Below, piece by piece: positions 32,601 to 40,333 of a stretch of 64,000 nt of DNA. A program made the position numbers and the translations under genes. Position 1 is the stretch's first letter; every line of letters starts with the position of its first letter. This DNA is from Lachnospiraceae bacterium P6B14. GTDB taxonomy: Bacteria > Bacillota > Clostridia > Lachnospirales > Lachnospiraceae. The notes beneath the pieces were generated by a model. It made no database searches. It was not told where the DNA came from and was given only the letters and a program-made list of their open reading frames with translations. The stretch spans positions 62,001 to 126,000 of the forward strand of contig JHWZ01000004.1 in assembly GCA_000687695.1 (NCBI GenBank), written 5' to 3'.

Positions 32601-34183
32601 ATTTTTGTGAGATTTTGGATACGCGGCGGAATAGGCATATGAGGATCAACAAAGGTAGAAAAACGATCAACTATCTTACCCTCTACTACCTTCACCGCAC
32701 CGAACTCGATGATCCTGCATCGCGTCGGAGAAAAGCCTGTCGTCTCCAGATCGAAAACAACATAACTGTCATCGAGTGACTGACCTTTTTCATTTACGAC
32801 AGTTTCCTCGGTATCATCAACAAGATATATCTCGCTTCCATAGATCACTTTGAAATCAGGATCATCAGTAGCCTTGCACGCGCTCTCCGCATCCGGGAAG
32901 GACTGAACCACACCGTGATCGGTGATGGCCACGGCCGGATGTCCCCACTTGTGAGCGGTCTTTACAAGCGCAGATGTCTCGGTCATCGCATCAGTATCAC
33001 TCATCTGAGTGTGCGCGTGAAGCTCAACTCTTTTTAACTCAGCGGTATCGACTCTCGGAGATCTGAAATCATCTATCTCCTTGATACCATCGATGTTCAT
33101 GATGCGGATCTCTTTATCAAATCTGTCGTCAAAAACAACCTTTCCTTTTATCCTCAAAAAATGACCGACACTGATAAACTCGCCAAGAGAATATTCATCA
33201 TAATCCTCCTGGTCAACAAACATTTTACAACGAATAGTATTTGTAAAATCAGTGACATCAAACATAAGGATGGACAGACCTTCCTTACGTGTTTCTCTCT
33301 TCTCTACGAACCTGACCATTCCGTTGATGACTACTTCGCCTACACCATCAAAAAGATCATTGATATCGGTGATCTCACCCTCGACTGTTTTACCGTAAAC
33401 AAGTCCCGGTTCGGGGGCTCCTTTTCTCTTCTTCTTTTTATCCTTTTTATTATCTGATTTCTTTTCACCGATGTCGGATTTTTCTTCGTTATTTTTCTTA
33501 ATCAAATCTTTGTCTGCTTCATTATTATTAACTGTATCTGATATACCGGCAGACTCATCCGATGAGATCGGAACAACATTAACATCCTCCATATAGTCCC
33601 TGTTTTTCTGTACCTCTCTCGGATCGATAACAAAGACCTCATAGTCAGCGGAGGCTTTCTTCTTTTCCTTCGGCTCTACGTAATTAAACTCAACATTAAC
33701 AGACTTATCAAATCGTTCTCTCATCTTCTGCTCTATATACTGAGCCATAGCCTTTGAACGATTTTTAGCTACAGGTACATCCTCACAGGTTATGAGCAAA
33801 GTATTCTCATCGGTAAAGCTCATTTTACCTGAACAGAAGGTATGATAATCAATGGTATGATACTCTCTGATTTCTTCCTTCCATGTATTCCAATACATAT
33901 CAAAAACATCTGAAGCGGTGGCATCGTCATCTGTTCTGAAACTTACCAACATCTTCGGACTGTAATCTGTCTTTTTAAAGATCTGATCATATAAAGCTTT
34001 TTCTGTTTTTTCGATGTCTCTTCTGGAAATGATCTTTTCGCTTTCGAGTTCTATGCGTACCATATGAAGACGGTTGCTGGCTGCAACTCGTGAGACGGAG
34101 ACGTCGGAGAAGGTATGATAAAGACCGGACTCGAGATCAAGTCCGGTGAAAGCATCAAAAAAGCTCGTCTTAGAGGCTTCCAT
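29645..34183 (-). CDS. polC: DNA polymerase III PolC-type (Gram-positive replicative polymerase)
   Basis: PolC is the main replicative DNA polymerase of low-GC Gram-positives. The 1512-residue protein has an N-terminal domain, an OB-fold (VEGEITDINDLF...), a PHP domain (RVELHAHTQMSDTDAM) split by a DEDDh proofreading exonuclease (YVVFDLETTGFSPTRCRIIEFG), a zinc-finger region (CEKCHYSDFD, CPVCGEP) and the catalytic palm with GDKEPDIDLNFSGE. Residues about 215-258 are a Lys/Asn/Glu-rich low-complexity linker. The ATG follows AGGAG. It is the last gene of the rseP-ispG-polC unit. Confidence 0.98.
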   Translation of the reverse strand: MEASKTSFFDAFTGLDLESGLYHTFSDVSVSRVAASNRLHMVRIELESEKIISRRDIEKTEKALYDQIFKKTDYSPKMLVSFRTDDDATASDVFDMYWNTWKEEIREYHTIDYHTFCSGKMSFTDENTLLITCEDVPVAKNRSKAMAQYIEQKMRERFDKSVNVEFNYVEPKEKKKASADYEVFVIDPREVQKNRDYMEDVNVVPISSDESAGISDTVNNNEADKDLIKKNNEEKSDIGEKKSDNKKDKKKKRKGAPEPGLVYGKTVEGEITDINDLFDGVGEVVINGMVRFVEKRETRKEGLSILMFDVTDFTNTIRCKMFVDQEDYDEYSLGEFISVGHFLRIKGKVVFDDRFDKEIRIMNIDGIKEIDDFRSPRVDTAELKRVELHAHTQMSDTDAMTETSALVKTAHKWGHPAVAITDHGVVQSFPDAESACKATDDPDFKVIYGSEIYLVDDTEETVVNEKGQSLDDSYVVFDLETTGFSPTRCRIIEFGAVKVVEGKIVDRFSTFVDPHMPIPPRIQNLTKITDAMVNGAPDIKEVLPDFMRFCDGSILVAHNAQFDHSFIKAKALEMGCETNYTVVDTVGIARVLFPDMAKATLDAVAKRMKISLENHHRAVEDAEATAEIFVKMIPLLKKKNINDLKDLYELTHHAPEITKRKPMYHAIVLAANEVGRVNLYRLISDSHLKYFQRRPRVPKSELARLREGLIVGSACEAGELYQAILDDRDEDRIEKIAEFYDYLEIQPVDNNAFMIESDKRESYERITSYDDLREINRKIVALGDKLGKPICATTDSHFLNPEDEIYREILLAGKKITDEQQPPLYFRTTDEMLEEFSYLGREKAMEVVVTNTVDIANRIEKFSPVFPDKCAPVIPDSDKQLRDICYRKAHQMYGEDLPEVVKERLERELNSIISNGFAVMYIIAQKLVWKSNEDGYLVGSRGSVGSSFVATMAGITEVNPLPAHYYCEKCHYSDFDSEEVKKYSGSSGYDMPPKNCPVCGEPLTRDGHDIPFETFLGFYGDKEPDIDLNFSGEYQSKAHAYTEVIFGEGQTYRAGTVGTIAEKTAFGYVKNFFKDKQIHIRDEEVERLKDGVEGVKNSTGQHPGGIVVLPLGWDINVFTPVQHPANKDIPIITTHYDYHKIDSNLLKLDILGHDDPTMIRMLEDITGVDAIKIPLDDEKVLSLFAGTEALGVEPADLMGVDLGCLGVPEMGTEFVMQMLRDTKPKNFSDLVRISGLSHGTDVWLNNAQYYIKNGDCTLSTAICTRDDIMTYLIYAGVEKGLSFKIMEKVRKGLVAKGKVKEWDEWKETMLSCGVPEWYVESCGKIKYMFPKAHAVAYVMMAFRIAWFKVYYPLAYYAAFFSIRAKAFDYELMCQGRSALEATMKDYDKRSKSNDFKDKLSPKEEAAQGDMKIVQEMYARGYDFAPIDLEKVDAKRFTITEDNRLMPSLIAINGVADAAAESIADAVKDGPFSSCKNFKDRTHATQTTVDKLRELGILGDIPLDDQMSLLDMF

Positions 34184-34211
34184 TTACATCGCTCCTCATA
34201 ACTCATGTGTC

Positions 34212-34290
34212 GCGTCGAACGCAATGATAGCTTTTCTTCCTCGCTCGGCCTCTGAAGGCCTCCTCGGAAGAAAACTATCGCCGTCGACGC
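34212..34290. repeat. Long imperfect inverted repeat between ispG and polC
   Basis: Arms of about 40 and 35 bases share GCGTCGA/TCGACGC, GATAG/CTATC, TTTTCTTCC/GGAAGAAAA and GGCCT/AGGCC around a CTGA loop. In the minus-strand transcript this would be a large hairpin about 30 bases before polC. No T-run. It may be a leader structure or an inserted palindromic repeat. Confidence 0.6.
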
Positions 34291-34363
34291 TTGGATATCT
34301 TTCTTTGAAACATATGTCTTAATGCGACGCGCCGAACGCTGTCGGAGCTGTTTTCTTGTTTCT

Positions 34364-35413
34364 TTACATCTTTCTGATTTCCGCTTCAAGAGCGTCTAAA
34401 AGTTGATCTTCGGGAAGCTTTTTTATAACTTCACCTTTTTTAATAAGCAAGCCCTCGCCGACGCCGCCGGCGATGCCGATGTCAGCTTCCTTCGCTTCGC
34501 CGGGGCCGTTTACAACACACCCCATAACGGCGACTTTTATGTTCTTGTCATCGTAAGCCTGTACCATCTGTTCTACCTTTTCGGCAAGTCCGATCAGATC
34601 AATTTGAGTCCTTCCGCAGGTAGGACAGCTTACGACCTCGATACCACCCTTTCTGAGTCCGAGTGAGCGTAGAATCTGCTTTGCCACACGAACTTCTTTT
34701 ACAGGCTCACCCGTGAGTGATACCCTGATGGTATCTCCTATTCCCTGGTTTAATATCAGACCGAGTCCCAGTGCTGACTTGACACTTCCGGATAAAACGG
34801 TTCCTGCCTCTGTGATACCTACATGCAAGGGAATATCCGTTTTATCTGCGATAAGCTCGTGTGCTCGTACAGCCATCATAACATCTGATGACTTTATACT
34901 TATCACCAGGTCATGATGTCCCATCGACTCGATGAGTTCCGCCTTATCAAGAGCACTCTCAACCAATCCCTCGGCAGTTACTCCACCATACTTTTCTATC
35001 AAATCTTTTTCGAGCGATCCGCTGTTAACTCCTACCCTTATCGGAACATGGTGCTCCTTACAGCAGTCAACGACAGCCTGTACTCTCTCTTTACTCCCGA
35101 TATTACCGGGATTGATCCTGATCTTGTCAGCCCCGTTCTCCACGGCAGCTATCGCAAGCTTGTAATCAAAATGTATATCCGCAACGATAGGAATATGAAT
35201 CCCGGCCTTGATATCGCGAAACGCTTTCGCCGCTTCCATCGTCGGCACGGCGCTCCTGATAATATCGCATCCGGCTTTCTCTAACTCGAGTATCTGATCA
35301 ACGGTGGCGCTGACATCCTCAGTTTTAGTGTTAGTCATAGACTGGATGGCGATAGGTGCGTCGCCGCCTATGGTAACGCCACCTATATTAACCGATCTTG
35401 ATTTTCTCATCAT
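34364..35413 (-). CDS. ispG: 4-hydroxy-3-methylbut-2-enyl diphosphate synthase
   Basis: IspG (GcpE) reduces MEcPP to HMBPP with a [4Fe-4S] cluster, the sixth step of the MEP isoprenoid pathway. The 349-residue short bacterial form has VNIGGVTIGGDAPIAIQSMTNT and cluster Cys in VVSCPTCGRTQ and AVMGCVVNGPGEA. Start may be this ATG or the next codon (35410), which has the better distance to GAGGG. With dxr and uppS upstream it completes an isoprenoid/undecaprenyl theme in this region. Confidence 0.97.
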   Translation of the reverse strand: MMRKSRSVNIGGVTIGGDAPIAIQSMTNTKTEDVSATVDQILELEKAGCDIIRSAVPTMEAAKAFRDIKAGIHIPIVADIHFDYKLAIAAVENGADKIRINPGNIGSKERVQAVVDCCKEHHVPIRVGVNSGSLEKDLIEKYGGVTAEGLVESALDKAELIESMGHHDLVISIKSSDVMMAVRAHELIADKTDIPLHVGITEAGTVLSGSVKSALGLGLILNQGIGDTIRVSLTGEPVKEVRVAKQILRSLGLRKGGIEVVSCPTCGRTQIDLIGLAEKVEQMVQAYDDKNIKVAVMGCVVNGPGEAKEADIGIAGGVGEGLLIKKGEVIKKLPEDQLLDALEAEIRKM

Positions 35414-35469
35414 ATTAACCCTCTATTATACAGGGATTGCCCGGTATTATACGGTCATTCCCGTCACAT

Positions 35470-36594
35470 TTAGAATAACTTGAGTATATCGTTCCCCATG
35501 ATGAACACCATCAGAGCCATCAACACCATAAAGCCGCCCACGTTGAAATACGTCTCCACCTTTCTCGGCAACGGCTTTCTCCTTATCAACTCGATGATAA
35601 GAAACAGCAAACGTCCACCATCAAGCGCAGGTATAGGAAGCAGGTTCATAACACCGAGGTTCGCCGTGATCAGTATCGCAAATAGCATCAGATTCATCAC
35701 GACTGTCTTCGTGCCCTCAGGCTTGCTCTCCTCTATGACGTCCCCGACCTGCTTAACGATACCCACAGGTCCGGAAACCTGATCCATGCTCACCTGTCCT
35801 GTGACCATCAGCCCCAGACTCTTTATCGTGGTATCGATCCAAAACTTCACCTCATAAAGAGAGTATCCCAGGGTGGATAGAACTCCGCCCTTCTCTCTCG
35901 GTGCTGAATGATAGTATCCGAAAATATACTTTTCATTGCCCTGTGCATCCTTTGTCAGCTTCGGCGCAACATCAAATGCCATCTCCTTACCATCGCGCTC
36001 AACCTCGATCCTAACCTTGGATCCGTCGAGCTTATTAAAAAGCGAATAGTAACTCAGCTCTCTGTTAACAACGATATTCTCGTCGCCCATCTTTTTGATA
36101 ATGTCGCCCTCTTTGATCCCGGCCTCAGCTGCGGCACCGCCCTGATCCAGCTTCGTCACGATAGCGGGATCATGACCGATACTTGCGATCAGTATTACCG
36201 ACAGGACGAAAGCCAGAATAAAGTTAAAAAATGGTCCGGCGAAAATGATCGCCATACGTGCCAAAACCGACTTCTGTGAGAAGGAATGCTCATCATCGAC
36301 ATCCTCCTCCTCACCGAGCATCATACATGATCCACCGAATGGAAGTATCTTCCATGAGTAAACCGTACGATCATCGAACTCAGGATGCTCCTCGAAAAAC
36401 GCATTGCTCTTGAAAAACAATACCTTTCGCTTCGTGCCGTCATTCGCAAGTGATATGATCCTCGGCCCCATACCGAGAGAAAACTCGATCACTCCTACAT
36501 GATTTGCCTTTGCTACGATAAAATGTCCGAACTCGTGAAAAATTATGATCACGGAGAACACCAGCACCGCAACAACTATTGATCCAATACTCAT
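35470..36594 (-). CDS. rseP: Site-2 protease RseP/RasP (M50)
   Basis: A 374-residue membrane zinc metalloprotease that cleaves transmembrane segments of anti-sigma factors and signal peptides. HEFGH (H20, E21, H24) lies in the first helix, a single PDZ domain sits near residues 155-240, and MNLLPIPALDGGRLLF gives the third metal ligand. It is conserved downstream of dxr in Firmicutes; here the papain-like gene intervenes. Its promoter (36678-36706) is separate. Confidence 0.95.
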   Translation of the reverse strand: MSIGSIVVAVLVFSVIIIFHEFGHFIVAKANHVGVIEFSLGMGPRIISLANDGTKRKVLFFKSNAFFEEHPEFDDRTVYSWKILPFGGSCMMLGEEEDVDDEHSFSQKSVLARMAIIFAGPFFNFILAFVLSVILIASIGHDPAIVTKLDQGGAAAEAGIKEGDIIKKMGDENIVVNRELSYYSLFNKLDGSKVRIEVERDGKEMAFDVAPKLTKDAQGNEKYIFGYYHSAPREKGGVLSTLGYSLYEVKFWIDTTIKSLGLMVTGQVSMDQVSGPVGIVKQVGDVIEESKPEGTKTVVMNLMLFAILITANLGVMNLLPIPALDGGRLLFLIIELIRRKPLPRKVETYFNVGGFMVLMALMVFIMGNDILKLF

Positions 36595-36677
36595 TTTACT
36601 CTATTTCTCCTTTTCTTCTCACCCTTCAGAAAGACGCAAAAACGCAAAACCTTGTGCATCTGCGCCCACGTAACCAC

Positions 36678-36706
36678 ATTATATCAAAAAAGCCCTGCTT
36701 TCGCAA
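36678..36706 (-). promoter_or_regulatory. Promoter of rseP-ispG-polC, overlapping a terminator
   Basis: Minus strand TTGCGA (36706-36701), a 17-base spacer and TATAAT (36683-36678) with extended TG. The -35 box and spacer lie inside the terminator hairpin of the preceding operon. Confidence 0.75.
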
Positions 36707-36715
36707 GGCTTTTTT
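36686..36715 (-). terminator. Terminator after the papain-like protease gene
   Basis: Arms AAAAAAGCC (36686-36694) and GGCTTTTTT (36707-36715) with further GC pairs around a short loop; T-run in the minus direction. Confidence 0.85.
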
Positions 36716-36729
36716 TCTTTACAGAATCA

Positions 36730-36825
36730 TCATTTCGCATAAAACTTATTTATGTATTTGCTTAGTGCCGGGATATCGAAAAACGCACTGTAATCATCCT
36801 TACCATCCGCGTCTTTTTTGATCTC
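36730..36825 (-). pseudogene. In-frame coding-like tail after the protease stop
   Basis: Directly after the TAG of the protease gene (36828-36826) the same frame stays open for 31 codons and ends with TGA, just before the terminator. The translation begins EIKKDADGKDDYSAFFDIP and continues ALSKYINKFYAK; it looks like real protein. It could be a former C-terminus cut off by a nonsense mutation, or the remnant of a lost downstream gene. There is no start codon or ribosome site for separate expression. Confidence 0.4.
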
Positions 36826-39120
36826 CTACCTGCGTTTGACTTTTACACCTTTTGGCAAACCTGACTTTTGGATTTTCTTTTTTATACTCTTAAACTGCTT
36901 TGGGGTACCACGTACATAAATCGTCCCCTTCTTTGAGATTCCATTAAATGCCCCCTTCTCTATCTTTTTAATCCCGGTAGCATTCATTTTAACAATCTTC
37001 GGTTTGGTTTTTTGCTTTTTCAGCATTCCCTTTTTCAGAGCAGTAACCGTGTATTTTTCTCCGAGAATTGCAACCTTTTGGGGAATCGTCACTGTACGGT
37101 CTTTCGACGTAGTTATCACTGAGGCAAGTACCGCGGAGTGCCCCTTATCATCACTTACTCTGTATACAAGTTTTGTGATGGAACCATCCCCGGCACGTAT
37201 CTCTTTCTCCATGGTAACGACACCTTTCTCATTAACCGATGTCGTAGTCGTAACCTCGTTCCCGGCCTTGTCAGTGGATGTTTCGACGACCGGACTCCCC
37301 GGTAGAGGCGTCGGACCCACGGACGGCTTCGGGCTTGTGTCGGGCGTAGATGTCGGCGTGGATGTCGGTGTGGATGTCGCCGATGGAGTTTGGGTCGGCG
37401 CCGGACTTGCAGTTGCAGTCGCAGATGGAGGCGAATACGAATCCGAATCCACTACCGGTGCCGGCACAGACGAAGGCGTCGGGTTTTTCTCGACTGCATC
37501 CGTTGTGTCCGTTATCGCTTTTATACATAAATTGTAATCCAGTTCCTCAAAATCGGTTCCACTATCACCGACAGATGCAAAACATTCTTCCTCCTCCGAT
37601 GTATTGATAGAAGCAGCTATTCCTATGCTAGCTCGTTCTCCACTGCCTGTTTCCATCTTAACCACTACCATAAAATCGTCACCGGAGAGCTCAACCGGAT
37701 TATCCAGTCTTATCTTGTACCACCCCGGATAGGTAAAGCTCTTTGTTGCAAGACTACTCGTCATCGTTTCGGACGAAAATGTCTGGTTATCTCCGGATAA
37801 ACTGTAAATCTCTTCTCCGTTTATTACGCTAGAAGATACACTCGCATCATCTAAACAATCCACACTTACCATTGTGTTTGCACTCGCAACAAAAACTTCA
37901 ATAGCCGTAAGCTTTTCATGAGACTTTATCGGATTAAACTTCTTAACAAAAAATATTTCAGAATCAGTACTATCTGTGTCGTCTCCGAATAAACTGTCAC
38001 CTCCGAAAAAATAGTCATCTTCATAGACCTGCTCAACACTTCGGGAATTATACGGCTCTACTCCTCCTATTGCATATACCTCTGTCGGAAAGTTGGTATC
38101 CTCATAAGAGACCCAAAAATACCCATGATCACCCCAGCCTGTACCCCAACTGTTTCTGACCAGCCAGGCACCGTTTGAACTGGGTTTCCCCGCCACTGCC
38201 CCCTCAGGGAAACAGTCTTTGTCAAAATTATCATCCCACCCTACAATTACAACATCATGATTAGCAGCAAGAACATTTATATAAGGCGGATCCAGCGAAA
38301 CTTCAGGATAGATACCGGAGTATAAAATAGCCGCATCATAACAATACGCATGAGTTTCACTGTTGTAAAAAGAAACAGAATCCGTATCATCACCATAATA
38401 CATAGACGCTCCGACCGCTCCGTAATTCATGATGGCTTCCTTGATGACGGATCTCACCTCAGGGTTAAAATGCGAAGGAGTGCTTGATTCATCCAAACGA
38501 CTGACATCTGTCAAAAAGACAAAATCATCACATGAATATGCCTTGTTTTTTGAGCGGGTTATGTTCAAATCGCGGTCCTGTAACTCCTCACCGCTAAACG
38601 GATCCTCTTCTTCCGCTACATAACCACTCAGATCCGTATAGCGCATCAAATACGATGCCGCCAATAAACGATTTCCTCCATCATTCGGATTACGGCCGGT
38701 TTCTCCCTGCAATGCATTGCCGCTGTTGCCACTCATAGCATAAGCCATATGAACCTCGGAAAAGTCAATTTCAGAACCCGGCATGTTTTTTCGATAGTTT
38801 GCCTCACCGACCGCACAACCGGCAAAAGCCCAACATAAACCGGTATTCCTCTGGTTTCGAACCGTCCAACTCGTAATAATATCCGTATTATACGAAGTCG
38901 GAATAGGAGCCTGGCTTCTCTTTTTCCTTTGATTCCTGCCATTTAGCTTCGGAAATACAAGTTCACTTATTCCTGGTTTATGTCCGGAAACGAAATGATG
39001 CTTTTCCTGTGACGAAGAAACTGCTCCGGATCGTGACGCCACCCCAGGCTGAAACACCATCTCAAACATCAATGACAGAATGACAAATAGAGAACATAAT
39101 CTTCTGTTTTTTTTCTTCAT
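36826..39120 (-). CDS. Secreted papain-family (C1A) cysteine protease with Pro/Thr linker
   Basis: A 764-residue exported protein. Residues 1-30 are a signal peptide. The peptidase domain (about 70-345) has oxyanion Q90, catalytic C96 in GLCWAFAG, H288 in NHDVVIVGW and N323 in LVRNSWGTGWGDHGYFWVS. A beta-rich, lectin-like region follows (about 380-530), then a Thr/Pro/Ser linker (about 555-610), a short domain and a BspA-like leucine-rich fragment (KIEKGAFNGISKKGTIYV). The ATG at 39120 has GGAGGGG upstream and overlaps the dxr stop by four bases. Such enzymes are common on the surface of Lachnospiraceae; its place in the isoprenoid operon is unusual. Confidence 0.88.
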   Translation of the reverse strand: MKKKNRRLCSLFVILSLMFEMVFQPGVASRSGAVSSSQEKHHFVSGHKPGISELVFPKLNGRNQRKKRSQAPIPTSYNTDIITSWTVRNQRNTGLCWAFAGCAVGEANYRKNMPGSEIDFSEVHMAYAMSGNSGNALQGETGRNPNDGGNRLLAASYLMRYTDLSGYVAEEEDPFSGEELQDRDLNITRSKNKAYSCDDFVFLTDVSRLDESSTPSHFNPEVRSVIKEAIMNYGAVGASMYYGDDTDSVSFYNSETHAYCYDAAILYSGIYPEVSLDPPYINVLAANHDVVIVGWDDNFDKDCFPEGAVAGKPSSNGAWLVRNSWGTGWGDHGYFWVSYEDTNFPTEVYAIGGVEPYNSRSVEQVYEDDYFFGGDSLFGDDTDSTDSEIFFVKKFNPIKSHEKLTAIEVFVASANTMVSVDCLDDASVSSSVINGEEIYSLSGDNQTFSSETMTSSLATKSFTYPGWYKIRLDNPVELSGDDFMVVVKMETGSGERASIGIAASINTSEEEECFASVGDSGTDFEELDYNLCIKAITDTTDAVEKNPTPSSVPAPVVDSDSYSPPSATATASPAPTQTPSATSTPTSTPTSTPDTSPKPSVGPTPLPGSPVVETSTDKAGNEVTTTTSVNEKGVVTMEKEIRAGDGSITKLVYRVSDDKGHSAVLASVITTSKDRTVTIPQKVAILGEKYTVTALKKGMLKKQKTKPKIVKMNATGIKKIEKGAFNGISKKGTIYVRGTPKQFKSIKKKIQKSGLPKGVKVKRR

Positions 39121-40316
39121 ATTTTTCGCCCCTCCAATGTACGATACACCCACGCCTCCGCCTCGAGTATCTGCTCGAGAGTAGGCTCCGGTATCACGGT
39201 ATGCTTTTCCATCGCATACTCTATCATCTCATATATCTCCAAAAACGGAATCTTCTTGTCAAGAAACCGGGCGACCGCATACTCGTTTGCTGCGTTCATG
39301 ACCGTGGTCATCGTGCCTCCGATGCGCGCACTCTCTGTCGCAAGAGGTATTCCTCGAAGTACATCCGTATTCGGCTTCTCAAACTCGATGGTAGCCAAGG
39401 CCTCGAAGTCAAGCCTCTCATCATCCAGGTATCTCCTCTCGGGATACATAAGAGCATACTGTATCGGCACTCTCATGTCAGGGCTTCCCAGCTGCGCGAG
39501 CACCGCTCCGTCTGAAAATCCAACCATGGAATGGATTATACTCTTGGGCTGAACGAGCACATGCACCTTTTCAACCGGCACATCAAAAAGCCACTTTGCC
39601 TCTATGATCTCCAATCCCTTGTTTATCATCGTCGCCGAATCAGTAGTTATCTTCGCTCCCATCGACCAGTTCGGGTGAGCCAGAGCCTGCTCGACGGTCA
39701 CACTCTTTAGATCCTCGAGGGTTGACTTCCTGAACGGGCCACCCGACGCCGTCAGAAAAATAGTCTCTACCTGATTGTCATCACGTGATACGGGCACACC
39801 ATCCTCAAAGGGGCCATTTTTCAGACCCTGTAGGCACTGGAATATTGCTGAATGTTCTGAATCAACGGGAAGTATCCTAACCTTACGCTCCCTTGCCTTT
39901 TTCATGATAAGGTGTCCGGCACACACAAGTGTTTCCTTGTTTGCGAGAGCTATGTCCTTTCCACCATCAATAGCCGCAAGCACGGGCCTCAGTCCTATCA
40001 TCCCGACCATGGCAGCCACGACTATATCAATCTCGGTAGCCGTCACCGCACTCAGATATCCGTCCATCCCGTAAATGATCTCGGGCTTATCAGCTATCCC
40101 AAGCTTTTCGATCAGCATCCCGAGCTTATCCGCATGCTCCTCGTCCTTCATCACGACCAGCTTCGGAGAAAACTCGCCAATCTGCTCTGCCATAAGCTCT
40201 GTATTTGTCCCGGCTACGAGTGCATATACAGAAAAATCCTCCGGATAATGACGGATCACGTCCAGCGTTTGTGTACCTATCGACCCGGTCGAGCCGAGGA
40301 TTGTTATACTTTTCAT
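39117..40316 (-). CDS. dxr: 1-deoxy-D-xylulose 5-phosphate reductoisomerase
   Basis: Dxr (IspC) makes MEP from DXP with NADPH, the committed MEP-pathway step. The 399-residue protein has the dinucleotide site ILGSTGSIGTQTLDVI, ALANKETLVCAG, the metal/substrate region PVDSEHSAIFQCL, LTASGGPFR and HPNWSMGAKITTDSATMINKG. It ends in the four-base overlap with the protease gene and starts 17 bases after the GH3 gene. Confidence 0.97.
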   Translation of the reverse strand: MKSITILGSTGSIGTQTLDVIRHYPEDFSVYALVAGTNTELMAEQIGEFSPKLVVMKDEEHADKLGMLIEKLGIADKPEIIYGMDGYLSAVTATEIDIVVAAMVGMIGLRPVLAAIDGGKDIALANKETLVCAGHLIMKKARERKVRILPVDSEHSAIFQCLQGLKNGPFEDGVPVSRDDNQVETIFLTASGGPFRKSTLEDLKSVTVEQALAHPNWSMGAKITTDSATMINKGLEIIEAKWLFDVPVEKVHVLVQPKSIIHSMVGFSDGAVLAQLGSPDMRVPIQYALMYPERRYLDDERLDFEALATIEFEKPNTDVLRGIPLATESARIGGTMTTVMNAANEYAVARFLDKKIPFLEIYEMIEYAMEKHTVIPEPTLEQILEAEAWVYRTLEGRKI

Positions 40317-40333
40317 AGGATTATCCTTTCAGT

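Noticed and set aside
34184-34389. Open frame crossing from the ispG end to inside polC
   Set aside because: It overlaps both genes in another frame, lacks a ribosome site and has no recognisable domain; the sequence is explained by the inverted repeat.
37004-37537. Long plus-strand open frames over the protease linker and over Ala-rich linkers elsewhere
   Set aside because: They are mirror frames of low-complexity Thr/Pro or Ala/Pro coding and have no ribosome sites.
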